Part shown: positions 1 through 8,158 of the stretch, piece after piece
How positions within the stretch are numbered: the first letter of the stretch is position 1
Layout: each line of letters starts with the position of its first letter
NCBI RefSeq assembly: GCF_014195325.1
Contig: NZ_JACIBK010000006.1
Location: 248,001-312,000 of the forward strand
Source of the DNA: Rhizobium sp. BK650
Lineage (GTDB): Bacteria; Pseudomonadota; Alphaproteobacteria; Rhizobiales; Rhizobiaceae
Length of the DNA stretch: 64,000 bases
Direction of reading: 5' to 3'
The notes under the pieces: model-generated
What the model saw: the letters and a program-made list of their open reading frames with translations, nothing else
Databases searched by the model: none
What the model was told of the DNA's origin: nothing
Position numbers and translations under genes: made by a program

Positions 1-599
1 CCGGCATCCTGGCAGGCATCGACGATCTCGAGCTCGATGTCGCGCATCAGCAGGTTGTACTGCGGCTGCAGCGTCACTGGTCGCGTATAGCCCTGGGCCT
101 TGGCAATTTCAGAGGCCTTGGCAATGTGCCAGCCGACATAGTTGGAGAAGCCATAGTAACCGATCTTGCCGGCGCGAACGGCATCATCGAGGAAGCGCAG
201 CGTCTCCTCGATCGGTGTCAGCGCATCCCAGGCATGCATCTGGTAGAGATCGATATGCTCGACGCCGAGGCGGTGCAGCGAGTCGTTCAGCGCCTGATTG
301 AGGTGACGGCGGGAAAGGCCGATATCGTTCGGTCCGTCACCCATCGGGAAGCGGCCCTTGGTGGCGATCACGGCCTGCTTTGCCTGTGTGGGGCGAGCCT
401 TGAGCCAGCGGCCGATGATTTCCTCCGATGCACCGGCGCTGTAGACGTCAGCGGTGTCGATAAAATTGCCGCCCCAGGCAAAATAGTCGTCGAGCATTTT
501 GAAGGAAGCCGCCTCATCGGACTCCTTCCCGAAAGTCATGGTACCCAGGCAATATGCGGTGACGACGGCCCCGCTGGGACCGAGCTTGCGATAATCCAT
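1..599 (-). CDS. Aldo/keto reductase, C-terminal end missing
   Basis: NADPH-dependent oxidoreductase of the aldo/keto reductase superfamily; substrate unknown. The first 199 residues are visible, then the gene runs off the left edge. The start ATG at 599 follows an AAGGAGG ribosome site. The catalytic tetrad is readable: Asp48 in FIDTAD, Tyr53, Lys81 in ATKGRF and His122 in LYQMH. The N-terminus (MDYRKLGPSGAVVT) and the phrase GFSNYVGWH are typical of the AKR group with YajO/general-stress-protein-69-like enzymes. It is separated from the upstream hydroxyacid dehydrogenase by 262 bases and a terminator, so it probably has its own promoter. Confidence 0.93.
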   Translation of the reverse strand, partial: MDYRKLGPSGAVVTAYCLGTMTFGKESDEAASFKMLDDYFAWGGNFIDTADVYSAGASEEIIGRWLKARPTQAKQAVIATKGRFPMGDGPNDIGLSRRHLNQALNDSLHRLGVEHIDLYQMHAWDALTPIEETLRFLDDAVRAGKIGYYGFSNYVGWHIAKASEIAKAQGYTRPVTLQPQYNLLMRDIELEIVDACQDA

Positions 600-814
600 T
601 TTCTGCCTCCTTCCAGAAAGTGTCGGCTGCCGGCGTGAAAAGACGCCGGGCGGAGCGGACGCTCCCCGATCAAATCGCTACGTATAAGCTTGAGACGGCG
701 AAATGCCGCCGATGACAATTACGGCCGCAACAGATGGCGCGACCCGCTCTAACCATAGCCAATCCTTCCCGGTCGACCAAGTAGGGAAACAGGAAAAACT
801 CCAAGGGCAAAAAA

Positions 815-850
815 GGAAAAAGCGAAAGCTCCCTCCGCCTTCGCGGAGGG
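815..850 (-). terminator. Rho-independent terminator of the hydroxyacid dehydrogenase gene
   Basis: CCCTCCGC (831-838) and GCGGAGGG (843-850) form an 8-bp stem with a 4-base loop. On the minus strand it follows the dehydrogenase stop by 11 bases and is followed by a T-rich run (complement of the A-rich stretch 811-827). Confidence 0.7.
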
Positions 851-861
851 GCCGCCGATGG

Positions 862-1818
862 TTACCGCCTGAACGGCGTTTCCGCTACCGGGGTAACCGC
901 CTTGCCCTGTTCGAACCAGGTGATGAGGTTTGCGGCCACCAGATCCGCCATAGCATTGCGCGTCGGAATCGAAGCCGAGGCCACATGCGGCAACAGGACA
1001 GTATTCGGGGCAGCCAACAGTCCCGCCGGAACATTCGGCTCGTCGTAGAAAACATCCAGCCCGGCAGCACCAATCGTGCCCGCATTCAGCGCGGCAACCA
1101 AGTCATCTTCATCCACCGTCCATCCGCGGCCGACGTTGACCAGGACTCCATTGGGGCCAAGTGCAGCGAGAACCTCCGCGTTGACAGTCTTATGCGTCTG
1201 CGGTGTCTTCGGCACGATCGCAATCAGCGTATCGACGGCCTCGGCGAGCCCCTTCAGCGTCGGGTGATAATCGTAGGGCGCATCGGCATGACGCGAGCGG
1301 GTATGATAGCTGATCTTTACCTTGAAGGGTTCCAGTCGCTTGGCGATTTCAAGCCCGATGCGTCCGAGCCCGTAGAGACCTATATGCCGGCCTTTCAGCG
1401 AAAAGCGCGTTAACGGATAGGAAGCGCCTGGCTTCCAGTTGCCATCCCTGAGCCAGTTCTCCGCCTTGGGGATTTCGCGGATGGCGTTGAGAAGAAGCGC
1501 AATCGCCGTATCGGCCACCTCGTCATTCAACACATCGGGTGTGTTGGTGACGATAATGCTCCTGGACCCCGCGAGCTTCGCATCGATGCCGTCATAACCC
1601 ACGCCGAAGCTGGCAACTATCTCTATAGACGGCAGCTGTTCGAACCAGGCAGCCGGGAAGGCACCGCTGATCGCCACGCCGCGGATGCGTTTTGCTGTTT
1701 CGGCATCGAGATCAAGCCTTTCCTCGCGCTTGACGCTGATGACCTCGAAACGATCCTTTAGTCGGGCGAGAACGCGATCATGCATCTTCCCGGGCACGAG
1801 AACGGCAATACGTGACAT
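862..1818 (-). CDS. D-isomer-specific 2-hydroxyacid dehydrogenase
   Basis: NAD(P)H-dependent reductase of 2-keto acids, most like the glyoxylate/hydroxypyruvate reductase group. The 318 residues match the usual family length. The Rossmann motif GLGRIG is at residues 150-155, and the catalytic Arg231 (VNVGRG), Glu260 (DEPNVP) and His278 (LPHVAS) are all present. The gene starts 24 bases after the stop of the LacI-family gene, so the two form one transcript and the repressor probably controls this enzyme. The true substrate cannot be told from the sequence; a sugar-acid-derived 2-keto acid is a reasonable guess given the LacI partner. Confidence 0.93.
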   Translation of the reverse strand: MSRIAVLVPGKMHDRVLARLKDRFEVISVKREERLDLDAETAKRIRGVAISGAFPAAWFEQLPSIEIVASFGVGYDGIDAKLAGSRSIIVTNTPDVLNDEVADTAIALLLNAIREIPKAENWLRDGNWKPGASYPLTRFSLKGRHIGLYGLGRIGLEIAKRLEPFKVKISYHTRSRHADAPYDYHPTLKGLAEAVDTLIAIVPKTPQTHKTVNAEVLAALGPNGVLVNVGRGWTVDEDDLVAALNAGTIGAAGLDVFYDEPNVPAGLLAAPNTVLLPHVASASIPTRNAMADLVAANLITWFEQGKAVTPVAETPFRR

Positions 1819-1842
1819 AGCTTTTCCTCTTGGCTTCGGCAG

Positions 1843-2865
1843 TCAGCTACGTGGCCGATAAGGGCTGGTGGACTGGCGGATACGCATTTCCGGCTTGATG
1901 AGATGGATCCCGTCAGGTTCATGGCTGCCGGCTAATCGGTCAAGTAGGGCGCGGGCGGCAAGACGTCCAACCTCGGTCTGACCGTTCCAGACGGTGGTCA
2001 GCGCCGGTGTCGCAATCGAAGCCTCTTCCAGATCGTCATAACCAGTGACCGAGATATCGCTGCCGGGCACGAGGCCGGCGCGGGCAATGCCGTTCATCAG
2101 GCCAATGGCGACCAGATCATTCCAGCAGACCGCGGCTGTCGGCTTCTGCGGCAGCGACAGGAAATGCACCGCGGCCTCGAAACCACCCTGCTTCGAGCGT
2201 GGGCCGGGAATACGCAGGTTCGGATCGACCTCGATGCCGGCCTTGCGCAACGCATTGACGTAACCCTGATAGCGGTCACGCCCGGTCGAGGTCTGGTCCG
2301 TGCCGCCGATCATGGCGATCGTCCGGTGTCCGAGGCCGATCAAATGATTGGTGGCAAGCGAAATGCCATAGCTGTCGTCGCCGCGATAGGTCGGAACGTC
2401 CTGGCTGTCCATGGAGCGCGCGACGAGGATAGCCGGCATTCCGTTTTCCTCCGCAAGCTGGATATCCTCCGGTGGCGTGCCGATCGCTGGAGACATGATG
2501 ACCCCATCGCCGCCAAGCTGAAGCAGGGTCTCGATGAAGGTGCGCTGCTTCTCGACTGAATCGTAATGGTTGGAAAGAATGAAGGTGTGGCGGCTGCGAT
2601 CGAGCTCGCTTTCGATCGCCTTCAGGATTTCCCCGTAGAAGGGGTTCATGATGTCGTGGACGACGACGCCGATAATACCTGAGCGCGAGGTACGAAGGCT
2701 GGCGGCGCGGCGATTGTAAATGTAACCGAGCGCACGCGCCTGTTCCTTGATCTTCTCCCGCGTATTGCCGGCTACCAGCGGGCTATCGCGTAAGGCCAGC
2801 GAAACAGTCGCCGTTGATATGCCGAGCGTTTCTGCAATCGTTGAAAGCTTGATCTTCTGCGCCAC
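1843..2865 (-). CDS. LacI-family transcriptional regulator
   Basis: DNA-binding repressor with an N-terminal LacI helix-turn-helix (IAETLGISTATVSLAL near residue 10) followed by a periplasmic-binding-protein-like sugar domain (about residues 60-335). I chose GTG at 2865 as start because GGAGGAGG lies 5 bases before it. An in-frame ATG at 2883 would place that ribosome site inside the coding region. It is the first gene of a two-gene transcript with the hydroxyacid dehydrogenase. The effector is unknown. Confidence 0.92.
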   Translation of the reverse strand: MAQKIKLSTIAETLGISTATVSLALRDSPLVAGNTREKIKEQARALGYIYNRRAASLRTSRSGIIGVVVHDIMNPFYGEILKAIESELDRSRHTFILSNHYDSVEKQRTFIETLLQLGGDGVIMSPAIGTPPEDIQLAEENGMPAILVARSMDSQDVPTYRGDDSYGISLATNHLIGLGHRTIAMIGGTDQTSTGRDRYQGYVNALRKAGIEVDPNLRIPGPRSKQGGFEAAVHFLSLPQKPTAAVCWNDLVAIGLMNGIARAGLVPGSDISVTGYDDLEEASIATPALTTVWNGQTEVGRLAARALLDRLAGSHEPDGIHLIKPEMRIRQSTSPYRPRS

Positions 2866-2925
2866 GTTTCCTCCTCCAGGCAACGCGTGAAGCCGGTAAG
2901 GGACTGTCGCGGTGCAGCGGCAGCC

Positions 2926-2952
2926 TTAAAAAATTTAATTAAAAGATTTAAG
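2926..2952. promoter_or_regulatory. AT-rich promoter/operator region of the LacI gene
   Basis: A 27-base almost pure A/T stretch in a GC-rich genome, containing the perfect palindrome TTTAATTAAA (2934-2943) and flanking TTAAA/TTTAA arms. It lies about 60 bases upstream of the GTG start of the LacI gene, so it could be its promoter or autoregulatory operator. It also follows the MarR gene stop. Confidence 0.35.
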
Positions 2953-2984
2953 CGATACAGGCAATTCGCCTTTTGAGGAAATTT

Positions 2985-3494
2985 TCAGTCTTCTTCATCT
3001 TCCTCGGCATGCACGGCCTCCGCCTGCAGATTGGCGTCAATCGCCTTCAGCAGTCGCACCAGATTGCGAATTTCCTTTTCGGAGAAATCAAGGGTCGCAA
3101 GCTTGTCGCAGGAAGAAGCGGCAAGCTCGATCGCCTTCACGCTGCCGCGGCCGAGTTCAGTGAGATAGACCTTGGTGAGGCGGGCATCTTCGGCGTCGGG
3201 CTTGCGCTTCAGGAAGCCTTGAGCCTCCATACGGCCGATGGTGCGGGTCATGGTGGGCGCCTTGACACCGAGCTTCTGGGCAAGCCCGCCGGCCGTCATG
3301 CCGTCGCTTTCGGCAAGCGAAAGGACGACCCCGTCCTGACCGGCATAGAGGCCGCTTTCGAGCAGGTTGCGCGACAGGACTGTACGCATGGAACGGGCAG
3401 CCTGTGTCAAGGCGGGCGAAAGATCTGCGAGTGTGTACTCGGTTTGATCCTTCTTTTTCTTGTGCTTCTTGCCGTCCTTATGCTTCTTGCCCAT
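2985..3494 (-). CDS. MarR-family regulator with charged tails
   Basis: Winged-helix regulator of about 169 residues. The core (LYAGQDGVVLSL, GLAQKLGVKAPTMTRTI, wing DAEDARLTKVYLTELG) is a clear MarR fold. The ATG at 3494 is preferred because AAAGGG sits 6 bases before it; an ATG six bases upstream is too close. The N-terminal 16 residues are a Lys/His-rich tail (GKKHKDGKKHKKKKD) and the C-terminus ends in an acidic tail (HAEEDEED), both outside the normal domain. Divergent from the creatininase-family gene, 84 bases apart, so it may control that gene. Confidence 0.9.
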   Translation of the reverse strand: MGKKHKDGKKHKKKKDQTEYTLADLSPALTQAARSMRTVLSRNLLESGLYAGQDGVVLSLAESDGMTAGGLAQKLGVKAPTMTRTIGRMEAQGFLKRKPDAEDARLTKVYLTELGRGSVKAIELAASSCDKLATLDFSEKEIRNLVRLLKAIDANLQAEAVHAEEDEED

Positions 3495-3578
3495 CGCCAT
3501 CCCTTTGATCTTTAAGCACTGCCCAGGCTGCGTTATGACATTGCCGATGATCTCGTCATAAACAAGAGGCAACACCCG

Positions 3579-4370
3579 ATGTTGGTTCCGTCGTTCCGTT
3601 TCGAGGACAATGATCCCGCGCTCGCTCCGGACGCCCGGCGGCACTGGATTGCAGTCCTGCCACTCGGCGCACATGAACAGCACGGCCCGCATCTGCCCTT
3701 CGAAACCGACGCTCTGATCGCGCAGGGTATCGTCAACAGGCTGAATACCGCCCTGCCGGCCGGTTTGCCCGTTACCGTACTCCCTGTCGAATCGGTCGGC
3801 TACTCCTTAGAGCACATGGATGTTGAAGGAACGAAGACGCTTCCTTTTGAAACAGCTGTGAAGCGCTGGCTAAGTATCGCGGAAGAGCTTTCGACGATCG
3901 GCATCCGTAAGTTCGTGATGCTGAATGCCCATGGCGGCAACTCGCCGCTGATGACTATTGTCGCAACAGAAGCGCGCGTGCGCTTCCACATGCTCGCCGT
4001 CGCCACCAGTTGGACACGTTTCGGCGTGCCTGGTGGCATAATCTCGCCGGAAGAAAAGGCGATCGACATTCATGGTGGCGATATCGAAACGTCCGTCATG
4101 CTCGCTCTTTATCCGGAGAGAGTTGATATGACGAAGGCGGCCGCATTTCCTTCCAGCCAGACGGAGTTCGCCCAACGCTTCAAGCACCTGCGTGCCTATG
4201 GTCCACATGCTTTCGGCTGGAAGATGTCGGATCTGAACCCGCAAGGCGTCGCCGGCAATGCTGCAAAGGCGACAGCCGAAAAGGGCGAGGCGCTGATAAC
4301 ACATGCTGTCAGGGGGCTGGTGGAGCTCCTGCAGGATGTCGATGTCTTCAACGCCGAAACGCTGCGCTGA
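3579..4370 (+). CDS. Creatininase-family metal-dependent amidohydrolase
   Basis: A 263-residue member of the creatininase family (creatinine amidohydrolase, MftE, FAPy deformylase relatives). Metal ligands are visible: Glu33, His35 and Asp44 in PLGAHEQHGPHLPFETD, the LNAHGGN segment, and the Glu in HGGDIETS. The family hydrolyses cyclic amides or formamides at a Zn/Mn site; the actual substrate here is unknown. Transcribed away from a MarR-family gene. Nothing suggests an operon with the downstream CobW gene, which is 143 bases away and has its own likely regulatory site. Confidence 0.88.
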   Translation: MLVPSFRFEDNDPALAPDARRHWIAVLPLGAHEQHGPHLPFETDALIAQGIVNRLNTALPAGLPVTVLPVESVGYSLEHMDVEGTKTLPFETAVKRWLSIAEELSTIGIRKFVMLNAHGGNSPLMTIVATEARVRFHMLAVATSWTRFGVPGGIISPEEKAIDIHGGDIETSVMLALYPERVDMTKAAAFPSSQTEFAQRFKHLRAYGPHAFGWKMSDLNPQGVAGNAAKATAEKGEALITHAVRGLVELLQDVDVFNAETLR

Positions 4371-4396
4371 CCACCTCGACTTTGCGCACGGGCAAT

Positions 4397-4413
4397 GTGA
4401 TCTTATAACATAC
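4397..4413. promoter_or_regulatory. Possible Zur (zinc uptake regulator) box
   Basis: The core ATCTTATAACAT (4400-4411) matches, at 11 of 12 positions, the ATGTTATAACAT palindrome typical of alphaproteobacterial Zur sites. It lies about 105 bases upstream of a COG0523 GTPase, a gene class commonly repressed by Zur. Recalled consensus, not searched. Confidence 0.5.
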
Positions 4414-4513
4414 AAAACCCTTTGAACTGCCGCTTCCAAGCGCCTATATGAAACCGACCCATTCGAGCCCCGGACTTTGCCTTCGGGGTGAAGGCCCTAT
4501 CCTAGAGGTTCTC

Positions 4514-5608
4514 ATGACCGACGCGATCCAGACACAGCAGAAGCCCATTCCCGTTACTGTCCTCACCGGTTATCTCGGTGCGGGCAAAACAACGCTTCTC
4601 AACCGCATTCTTTCCGAAAACCACGGCAAGAAATATGCAGTCATCGTCAACGAGTTCGGCGAGATCGGCATCGACAACGACCTGATTGTCGAATCCGATG
4701 AAGAAATCTACGAAATGAACAATGGCTGCGTATGCTGCACAGTTCGCGGCGACCTGATCCGCGTCGTCGAAGGCCTGATGCGCCGCCCCGGCCGCTTCGA
4801 TGGCATTATCGTCGAAACCACAGGCCTCGCCGATCCGGTTCCGGTTGCCCAGACCTTCTTCATGGATGACGACGTACGCTCCAAGACCGAACTCGACGCC
4901 GTTGTCGCCCTCGTCGATGCCAAGCACCTGCCGCTGCGCCTGAAGGACAGCCGCGAGGCCGAAGACCAGATCGCCTTCGCCGATGTGGTCATCATCAACA
5001 AGACCGACCTCGTCACAGCGGCAGAACTGGATCAAATCGAGGATATCGTACGCGCCATCAACCCGGCCGCGCGCGTTTACAAGACCAGCCGTTCGGGCGT
5101 CGATCTCGCCCGCGTTCTCGACCAGGGCGCCTTCAATCTCGAGCGCGCGCTGGAAAACGACCCGCATTTCCTTGAACACGGTCATGACGATCATGTCTGC
5201 GGCCCGGACTGCGATCACGACCACCATCATCACGATCACGATCACGATCACGATCACGATCACGATCATCATCACCATCACCACGGCGAGATGTCAGCCA
5301 TCCATGACGTGACGGTTCAGTCCGTATCGCTGCGCGGCGGCGAGATGAACCCGGAGCGCTTCTTCCCCTGGATCCAGCGTATCACCCAGACGCAGGGCCC
5401 GAACATCCTGCGCCTCAAAGGCATCATCGCCTTCAAGGATGACGCCGAGCGCTATGTCGTCCAGGGCGTACACATGATCATCGAAGGCGACCATCAGCGT
5501 CCCTGGAAGGATGGCGAAAAGCACGAGACCCGTCTTGTGTTCATCGGCCGCGATCTCGACCGCGTGAAACTCGAAGAATCCTTCAAGGCCTGCGAGGCTG
5601 CCGCCTGA
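4514..5608 (+). CDS. CobW/COG0523 metallochaperone GTPase
   Basis: G3E-family GTPase of 364 residues, the class that transfers zinc (or cobalt) to client enzymes, often under zinc starvation. Walker A GYLGAGKT is at residues 19-26, the metal-binding CxCC motif (C72-V-C-C75), NKTD at 162-165, and a His/Asp-rich insertion at about 222-257 that also contains VCGPDCD. The C-terminal CobW domain follows. ATG 4514 is chosen over an ATG 66 bases upstream because AGAGG precedes it and homology begins just after. The stop overlaps the next start (TGATG), so expression is coupled to the WD40 gene. Confidence 0.93.
   Translation: MTDAIQTQQKPIPVTVLTGYLGAGKTTLLNRILSENHGKKYAVIVNEFGEIGIDNDLIVESDEEIYEMNNGCVCCTVRGDLIRVVEGLMRRPGRFDGIIVETTGLADPVPVAQTFFMDDDVRSKTELDAVVALVDAKHLPLRLKDSREAEDQIAFADVVIINKTDLVTAAELDQIEDIVRAINPAARVYKTSRSGVDLARVLDQGAFNLERALENDPHFLEHGHDDHVCGPDCDHDHHHHDHDHDHDHDHDHHHHHHGEMSAIHDVTVQSVSLRGGEMNPERFFPWIQRITQTQGPNILRLKGIIAFKDDAERYVVQGVHMIIEGDHQRPWKDGEKHETRLVFIGRDLDRVKLEESFKACEAAA
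5231..5266 (+). repeat. Six tandem CACGAT hexamers encoding His-Asp repeats
   Basis: Six perfect direct copies of CACGAT inside the CobW-family gene, flanked by further CAT/CAC codons up to 5285. They encode alternating His-Asp in the predicted metal-binding loop. Such perfect hexamer arrays can change length by slippage without shifting the frame. Confidence 0.9.
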
Positions 5609-6600
5609 TGCCAACAGTTGCACCGCTTGATCTCGACGGCCACGTTCTGGCCGTCGAATTTTTAGGTGATGTCCCCTTCTTCGCGAGTGCCAGCGGCACC
5701 TTTCACCGGCTGGAAGGCAGCGACAAGGTCATCGAAGCCCATCAGGGTATGCTGACGGCCATCCGCGATCCCTACACCGAAAGCCTGATTTCCGGCGGCG
5801 AGGACGGCAAGGTTCTGCGTGTTGATGTGAACGGCAATATCAGTGAGATCGCGTCGGCGCCGCGCAAGTGGATTTCGCAGGTTGCGGCCGGCCCACAGGG
5901 CGCCGTCGCCTATTCCTATGGCAAGAGCACGCTCGTACGTCTTGCCGATGGTACGACCAAGGAATTTCCGGAAGAGCGCACGGTCGAGGGCATCGCTTTT
6001 GCACCGAAGGGCCTGCGGATCGCGGCTGCCCGCTATAATGGCGTCTCGCTGCACTGGGTCGGCATGAGTGCAAAGCCTGTTGATCTCGAATGGAAAGGCG
6101 CTCATACCGGCGTGACCTTCTCGCCTGACGGCAATTTCCTCGTGACCTCCATGCAGGAAAACGCGCTGCACGGCTGGAAGCTCGACGTCAAATCGGGCGC
6201 CGAAGCTCGCCATATGCGCATGACCGGCTACCCGGCCAAGGTAAAGTCGCTCTCCTGGTCGGCTAAGGGCAAGTGGCTCGCCTCCTCGGGCGCACCGGCT
6301 GCTATCGTCTGGCCCTTCCAGGGCAAGGACGGCCCGATGGGCAAGGCGCCGCTGGAACTCGGCACCCGTGCAAACATCATGGCGACCGCAGTGAAATTCC
6401 ATCCTGCCGAGGACATCCTCGCCATCGGCTTCATCGACGGCATGATCCTTGCCGTTCGCCTCGCCGACAGCAAGGAAGCGCTGCTGCGCCGCCCTGGCAA
6501 GAGCGCCATCACCAGCATGAGCTGGAGCAAGAACGGCAAGCTGCTTGCCTTCGCCTCCGAGGCCGGCGACTGCGGCGTGGTGGATATCGCGGCTGCCTGA
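5608..6600 (+). CDS. WD40-repeat beta-propeller protein paired with CobW GTPase
   Basis: A 330-residue protein made of WD40-like blades: repeated segments such as SGGEDGKVLRVDV, FSPDGNFLVTSMQENALHGW, WSAKGKWLASSGAPAAIVW and WSKNGKLLAFASEAGDCGVVDI. No signal peptide or membrane segment, so cytoplasmic. Its ATG overlaps the CobW stop by one base, a strong sign the two products act together. WD40 proteins are interaction platforms; a role in presenting client proteins to the metallochaperone is inference. The function is not established from the sequence. Confidence 0.85.
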   Translation: MPTVAPLDLDGHVLAVEFLGDVPFFASASGTFHRLEGSDKVIEAHQGMLTAIRDPYTESLISGGEDGKVLRVDVNGNISEIASAPRKWISQVAAGPQGAVAYSYGKSTLVRLADGTTKEFPEERTVEGIAFAPKGLRIAAARYNGVSLHWVGMSAKPVDLEWKGAHTGVTFSPDGNFLVTSMQENALHGWKLDVKSGAEARHMRMTGYPAKVKSLSWSAKGKWLASSGAPAAIVWPFQGKDGPMGKAPLELGTRANIMATAVKFHPAEDILAIGFIDGMILAVRLADSKEALLRRPGKSAITSMSWSKNGKLLAFASEAGDCGVVDIAAA

Positions 6601-6604
6601 TTCC

Positions 6605-7087
6605 GTGGTGCTGGACGTTCGGGCTCTCGATAGCGGACACATGTACCAGGCGGCCATGGTGCGGCGGATCGCACTGTGGCGCGCCCTGCCGGATCTGCCC
6701 GACCTGCACAGCCCTCAGGAAGACGCGGCCTACTGGCAACCGCATTTGCTTGCGGAATATACCGTTCTCGGCGCTCTCGTTGATGGTGAACTGGCTGGCA
6801 TTATTGCCTACGGCAAAGGCTGGATCGAGCAGCTTTACGTCCTGCCCGATCGTCAGGGTTCAGGGATCGGCACGCGACTTCTCTCCGCGGCAATGACCGA
6901 CATGGACGATATTCGTCTATGGAGGTTCCAGCGAAATCACCACGCCCGCGCCTTCTATCAATCGCATGGCTTCTCGCCCATTGAAGAAACCGACGGCAGC
7001 AGCAATGAGGAAGGCGAGCCCGACGTACTCTATCATTGGTGCCGCTTGGCGGAACCGATGTATAATGCCGATCCCGCCGGCCGCTGA
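6605..7087 (+). CDS. GNAT-family N-acetyltransferase
   Basis: Acetyl-CoA-dependent acetyltransferase of about 160 residues. The acetyl-CoA pyrophosphate-binding motif is DRQGSGIGTRL, preceded by beta-4 IEQLYVLP and followed by ARAFYQSHGFSPIEET, the usual last helix and strand. I chose GTG 6605, four bases after the WD40 stop, since the domain begins right after it (LDVRALDSGHM); GTG 6608 and ATG 6641 are alternatives. It lies in line with the CobW-WD40 pair and cysE and is probably cotranscribed. Substrate unknown. Confidence 0.87.
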   Translation: MVLDVRALDSGHMYQAAMVRRIALWRALPDLPDLHSPQEDAAYWQPHLLAEYTVLGALVDGELAGIIAYGKGWIEQLYVLPDRQGSGIGTRLLSAAMTDMDDIRLWRFQRNHHARAFYQSHGFSPIEETDGSSNEEGEPDVLYHWCRLAEPMYNADPAGR

Positions 7088-7125
7088 AATACCGCCGCGC
7101 CGACCGCAGGAACAAGGAACCTGAA

Positions 7126-7935
7126 ATGCAAGCTTCTGACAAAGCCGTAAGGGAATTGGGCGCCTTCGCGTCCGTCTGGACGGCAATCCGCGCTGAAGCG
7201 ACGGACCTTGCAACGCGCGAGCCGACGCTGCGGGCTTTGCTCGAAACGCAGATCATCGGCGTAGCAAGCGATGCTGATATCATCGCGCACGTCATCTCGG
7301 CACGCCTGGCCGTAGCGAGCGTCGACACCGAAGACCTCTTCCGGCTGTTTCACGGCATATTGCTGGAGCGTGCCGATATCTGCGCTGCCATCGAAGCCGA
7401 TATTCTGGCCGTGCGCGAGCGCGATCCCGCCTGCACCACCTGTTTGCACGCGCTGTTGAACCTCAAAGGTTTCCACGCCCTGCAAACGCACCGCATTGCC
7501 CATGCGCTCTGGATCAATGGCCGGCACGAGATTGCAAGCTGGCTTTCCAACCTCGCCTCGCTGGTCTTCGGCCCGGACATCCATCCGGCGGCCAGGATAG
7601 GTTCTTCGATCATGCTCGACCACGGCTCGGGAATCGTGATCGGTGAAACTGCCGTCATCGAAGATGAGGTTTCGATCCTGCAGAACGTCACCCTCGGCGG
7701 CACAGGCAAGGAAACCGGAGACCGGCACCCGAAGATCCGGCACGGCGTGATGATCGGCGCCGGCGCGAAAATTCTTGGCAATATTGAAATCGGCGCCTTC
7801 AGCAAGATCGCCGCCGGCAGCGTCGTGCTGAAGCCGGTGCCTGCTCATTGCACCGTCGCCGGCGTTCCGGCCACTGTCGTGCGCATCCATCGCAATGACG
7901 AAATACCGGCTGAGACCATGGATCAGAATATCTGA
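7126..7935 (+). CDS. cysE: Serine O-acetyltransferase
   Basis: Acetylates L-serine with acetyl-CoA to O-acetylserine, the first step of cysteine synthesis; cytoplasmic. The 269 residues have an N-terminal helical domain and a C-terminal left-handed beta-helix built of hexapeptide repeats. The catalytic histidine is in LDHGSG (His166), with the loop GGTGKETGDRHPKI (His201) and closing VVLKPVPAHCTVAGVPA. GGAACC precedes ATG 7126. It follows the GNAT gene by 38 bases. Length and motifs match CysE well. Confidence 0.96.
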   Translation: MQASDKAVRELGAFASVWTAIRAEATDLATREPTLRALLETQIIGVASDADIIAHVISARLAVASVDTEDLFRLFHGILLERADICAAIEADILAVRERDPACTTCLHALLNLKGFHALQTHRIAHALWINGRHEIASWLSNLASLVFGPDIHPAARIGSSIMLDHGSGIVIGETAVIEDEVSILQNVTLGGTGKETGDRHPKIRHGVMIGAGAKILGNIEIGAFSKIAAGSVVLKPVPAHCTVAGVPATVVRIHRNDEIPAETMDQNI

Positions 7936-7938
7936 CAA

Positions 7939-7974
7939 CAGCAAACCACTTCGCTCAAGCGGGCTGCTGGTTTT
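7939..7974 (+). terminator. Probable terminator after cysE
   Basis: CAGCA (7939-7943) pairs with TGCTG (7965-7969) around an interrupted inner stem (CC..CTT/AAG..GG), followed by GGTTTT. The stem is imperfect. Confidence 0.4.
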
Positions 7975-8158
7975 CCGCCGACGCCTCGACGCGGCTAGGG
8001 CCTTTGCGCTTCCGCGATAAACCGCTTTGACAAGGAGCTCATCTGCCGGAGCCTAAAGGTCAAATTGTACAATCCACGCCTTGGCTACTTGCAGCTTCGC
8101 AAGGCGGCACGACATACTGCCCTGTGACCAGCACATATGCGCATCTGGAGGAGACCGC

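Noticed and set aside
703..1413. Long plus-strand open frame across the hydroxyacid dehydrogenase
   Set aside because: It is antisense to a clearly conserved enzyme and its protein has no family features; GC-rich codon bias makes such mirror frames common.
4502..5284. 260-codon minus-strand frame rich in Val-Met-Ile
   Set aside because: The repeats are only the reverse reading of the His/Asp tract in the CobW gene.
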